From Bacillota bacterium (lineage in GTDB: Bacteria; Bacillota; Clostridia; Acetivibrionales; DTU013), in assembly GCA_023418915.1 (NCBI GenBank), contig JAEZYU010000037.1:62001-126000 (forward strand): a stretch of 64,000 nt of DNA. The letters are read 5' to 3'. The notes beneath the pieces are model-generated. The model was not told where the DNA came from. It saw nothing but the letters and a program-made list of their open reading frames with translations, and ran no database searches. This document shows, one piece after another, positions 62,207 to 64,000 of this stretch (position 1 is its first letter; each line of letters starts with the position of its first letter). The position numbers and the translations under genes were made by a program.

Positions 62207-63262
62207 CTATTCGATCCAATTATAGTTATCAATGTTTTCACTGTATATTTTCATGAAATGCTGTATCCATTCGCTGTACATTGAGCTGACCAGTTCGCTG
62301 TCCGAATATATGATATTGATCTTGTCTTTCTCTGTAAGGTACTGGGAATGCTTCACGTCCATGCGGACAGAACGTCTGTTAAGATGCTGCGCTATCAAAT
62401 ACTGAGCGTCATAACCAGTCGCAAAATCTATAAATGCCCTGGCATTTTTCGCATGCGGCGCATTTCTTACAAGGCATATGCAGTCGGGCGCTGAAAGCAT
62501 TCCTTCCTTCATGTGCACGATCTTAATATTTTCACCCTGAGAAAGAAGTGCAGCTGCGGCTTCCTCAAATGTAAGCCCAGCCACGAATTCACCATCCGCA
62601 ACGCCCCGATACACCGCCGAGGCGCTGTAAAGCTGCCCGTTCAGATTTCGGCAGAACTCCTCAACAAAACCCCATCCCTGCTCGGGATCTCCGTTTCCCA
62701 TCGCATAGAGCATATTGATCAGATGATCATAAGACGATGAGGAAGCATATGAGGTGGAAAAGGCTATCTTTCCTCGCAGCTCAGGATTTAGCAGATCCTC
62801 ATAGCCATTGATCTCAATATCTCCGACAAGATCCAGATTCACAATAATAACACTTGGTACATCTGTAAATCTCGTAAGCATTCCCTCTATGTTTTTGTAT
62901 TTGTCAGACACAGAAGACTCATTTACCGACAGATATTCCCCGAACTGATCCATATACGGCCTGAGCGCAGGAACCGAGCCGCCCCACATTATATCTGCGG
63001 TGCCGGTATTCCTATTGTCCTTGATCCGTAAAAGCAGATCCTCTGTACGCCCGGTTATGACATTGACTCTTACGCCGGTTCTGGACTCAAATTCCGCTAT
63101 GATAGGGTTCATAAATTCGACAGGATGTGAACTATATATTACAAGCTGCTCAGGATCATCTCCATTATTGCGAATACTATTACTTGCAAAATATACGGTA
63201 AAGACGCACCCAACAACAAAAAGCAGCGATATTAATAAAATAACGGTAGATTTGCGTTTCAT
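62207..63262 (-). CDS. Membrane-tethered solute-binding protein, probable sensor partner
   Basis: The 351-aa protein has an N-terminal hydrophobic anchor (STVILLISLLFVVGCVFTVYF) and an Fe3+-type binding fold (LVIYSSHPVEFMNPIIAEFE, TADIMWGGSVPALRPY, ASAVYRGVADGEF, AFIDFATGYDAQY). Binding proteins encoded directly before a YesM/AraC pair usually present the ligand to the kinase, in contrast to the importer's own binding protein further on. GGAGTG precedes the ATG. Three genes (binding protein, kinase, regulator) form one operon with gaps under 10 bases. Confidence 0.8.
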   Translation of the reverse strand: MKRKSTVILLISLLFVVGCVFTVYFASNSIRNNGDDPEQLVIYSSHPVEFMNPIIAEFESRTGVRVNVITGRTEDLLLRIKDNRNTGTADIMWGGSVPALRPYMDQFGEYLSVNESSVSDKYKNIEGMLTRFTDVPSVIIVNLDLVGDIEINGYEDLLNPELRGKIAFSTSYASSSSYDHLINMLYAMGNGDPEQGWGFVEEFCRNLNGQLYSASAVYRGVADGEFVAGLTFEEAAAALLSQGENIKIVHMKEGMLSAPDCICLVRNAPHAKNARAFIDFATGYDAQYLIAQHLNRRSVRMDVKHSQYLTEKDKINIIYSDSELVSSMYSEWIQHFMKIYSENIDNYNWIE

Positions 63263-63621
63263 AGATACACTCCAAAGTAAGCCCAGGTGAAGATACCTTT
63301 ATGGCACTCCTTGGTTTTGTATATATTCTATACCTGTTTTTTACTTTGCACAATGCCCGGTCAGACTCATCAGCCAAACAGTGGATATCGAATAAAGTTG
63401 CCTGCTCAAATTTTCAACTACTGAGTGGAAATTTACCGATCTTGGTTCACATAATGTTGCGTATACTCACTTATGTCCCCTGATTATAGAATTTAATCAA
63501 TAAAATCCGGAGTGAAACATCTCAAAACTTGCAAATTTGAGTACTCGAGTGCTTGCCGAAGCCCGATCACTGAAGCCCGATCACTGAAGCCCGACCTGTT
63601 CCCTGCACCTTCGCTGCGAGC
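63263..63621. other. Intergenic region with a 14-bp tandem repeat
   Basis: No coding frame is seen. Units of gaagcccgatcact repeat 2.6 times at 63558-63594, close to the 3' end of the permease gene. The left part is the leader and presumed promoter of the sensor operon. Confidence 0.5.
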
Positions 63622-64000
63622 CTACCGCTCTTCCCTGAAGTAGGCCTCGCCTAGGCTTGACGGCGGCTGGCTTTCAAGGTTGTTGCGCTTGCTTGCAATA
63701 ACCAGTACGATGATCGTCACTAAATATGGCAGCATTTTGACTAGCTCCTGGGTTGCTCTGGTGAGTCCCGGCAAATAGATATAGAGAATGTATAATCCGC
63801 CGAACAGGAATGAGCCCCAGATCGCGTTCACCGGCTTCCACAATGCCAGGATGACCAGTGCTATAGCAAGCCAGCCCCTGTCACCGAAGCCGTTGTTGGT
63901 CCACGTTCCGCCGAGATATTCCATAACGAAGTACAATCCACCGAGTCCGGCGATCGCAGCACCTGTTATAGTCGAGACATATTTGTAAAGTGAAACATTG
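63622..64000 (-). CDS. Sugar/nucleoside-type ABC permease, 3' part
   Basis: The frame stays open to the right edge (VSLYKYVSTITGAAIAGLGG), so the gene starts outside the window. The visible 126 codons contain membrane segments (WLAIALVILALWKPVNAIWG, FLFGGLYILYIYLPG, MLPYLVTIIVLVIA) and the FGDRGWLAIALVILA element that is typical of BmpA-linked nucleoside or simple-sugar permeases. Its C-terminus is short and polar. It probably belongs to another importer operon. Confidence 0.8.
   Translation of the reverse strand, partial: NVSLYKYVSTITGAAIAGLGGLYFVMEYLGGTWTNNGFGDRGWLAIALVILALWKPVNAIWGSFLFGGLYILYIYLPGLTRATQELVKMLPYLVTIIVLVIASKRNNLESQPPSSLGEAYFREER

Noticed and set aside
63558..63594. 14-bp tandem repeat as a possible replication or attachment site
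   Set aside because: Only 2.6 copies, no integrase, no DnaA-box cluster and no tRNA nearby.

Overview
This window reads as a chromosomal segment of a low-to-moderate GC Gram-positive anaerobe, most likely class Clostridia. This is inferred from strong AGGAGG-type ribosome binding sites, frequent TTG/GTG starts, a large signal-peptide protein ending in three SLH repeats, a YesM/AraC-type two-component pair next to solute-binding lipoproteins, and AT-rich intergenic DNA. Nearly every gene lies on the minus strand; only about 35.5-38.2 kb and 41.5-43.3 kb are on the plus strand. No rRNA, tRNA, CRISPR array or intact transposase was seen.

Region 1 (1-48.4 kb) is a dense defence or genome-conflict island that is partly decayed. 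From the left it holds: the edge of a Wadjet-type locus (JetD) with a relic of a second jetD 3' end; broken flavodoxin-like and metallo-beta-lactamase-fold genes; a DUF4143 ATPase; an LRR protein; a tight DUF6361 - PLD nuclease - SNF2-like helicase operon whose composition I associate with the Azaca system; scattered relics (PGN_0703-like endonuclease, gamma-glutamylcyclotransferase-like genes, a small ORF with an in-frame TGA); a 1297-aa protein joining winged helix, zinc ribbon, endonuclease and RecQ helicase, paired with a tail-anchored coiled-coil protein; a membrane Ig-like protein and an LRR lipoprotein; a GGCT/HD metabolic pair; a same-strand run of DUF3427 helicase, PD-(D/E)XK protein, DUF429 and DUF6998; a metallophosphoesterase-STAND gene broken by two single-base homopolymer frameshifts; a MazG-like, nuclease-helicase and HNH operon; a divergent UPF1-like helicase with a PLD-like region and zinc ribbons (Mokosh type II-like); a GmrSD-type DUF262/DUF1524 protein; an aminoglycoside 6-adenylyltransferase-like gene; a SEC-C protein; and a 1672-aa exonuclease-RecQ-UvrD fusion. 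Seven separate large helicase proteins lie within 45 kb.

Region 2 (48.5-64 kb) is ordinary chromosomal backbone: an aldo/keto reductase, a small cytosolic protein, the SLH surface protein, and a complete Fe3+/2-aminoethylphosphonate-type ABC importer (ATPase, fused double permease, solute-binding lipoprotein) downstream of a solute-binding sensor protein, a YesM-like histidine kinase and an AraC-type response regulator. The last gene is the 3' end of a sugar/nucleoside-type ABC permease that runs off the right edge.

In the island, single-gene or short-operon modules made of a motor plus a nuclease stand next to each other, separated by decayed fragments and by a dispersed motif (ggggtcaggctt...) that resembles REP/RAYT-associated repeats. 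The pattern suggests repeated insertion, duplication and loss at one hotspot. In the backbone, the two-component pair probably senses the transported substrate and drives the importer, and a terminator-like hairpin sits between the binding-protein and permease genes. Two tandem-repeat expansions (18-bp units inside the ABC ATPase, 24-bp units over the response-regulator start) are unusual in otherwise conventional genes.
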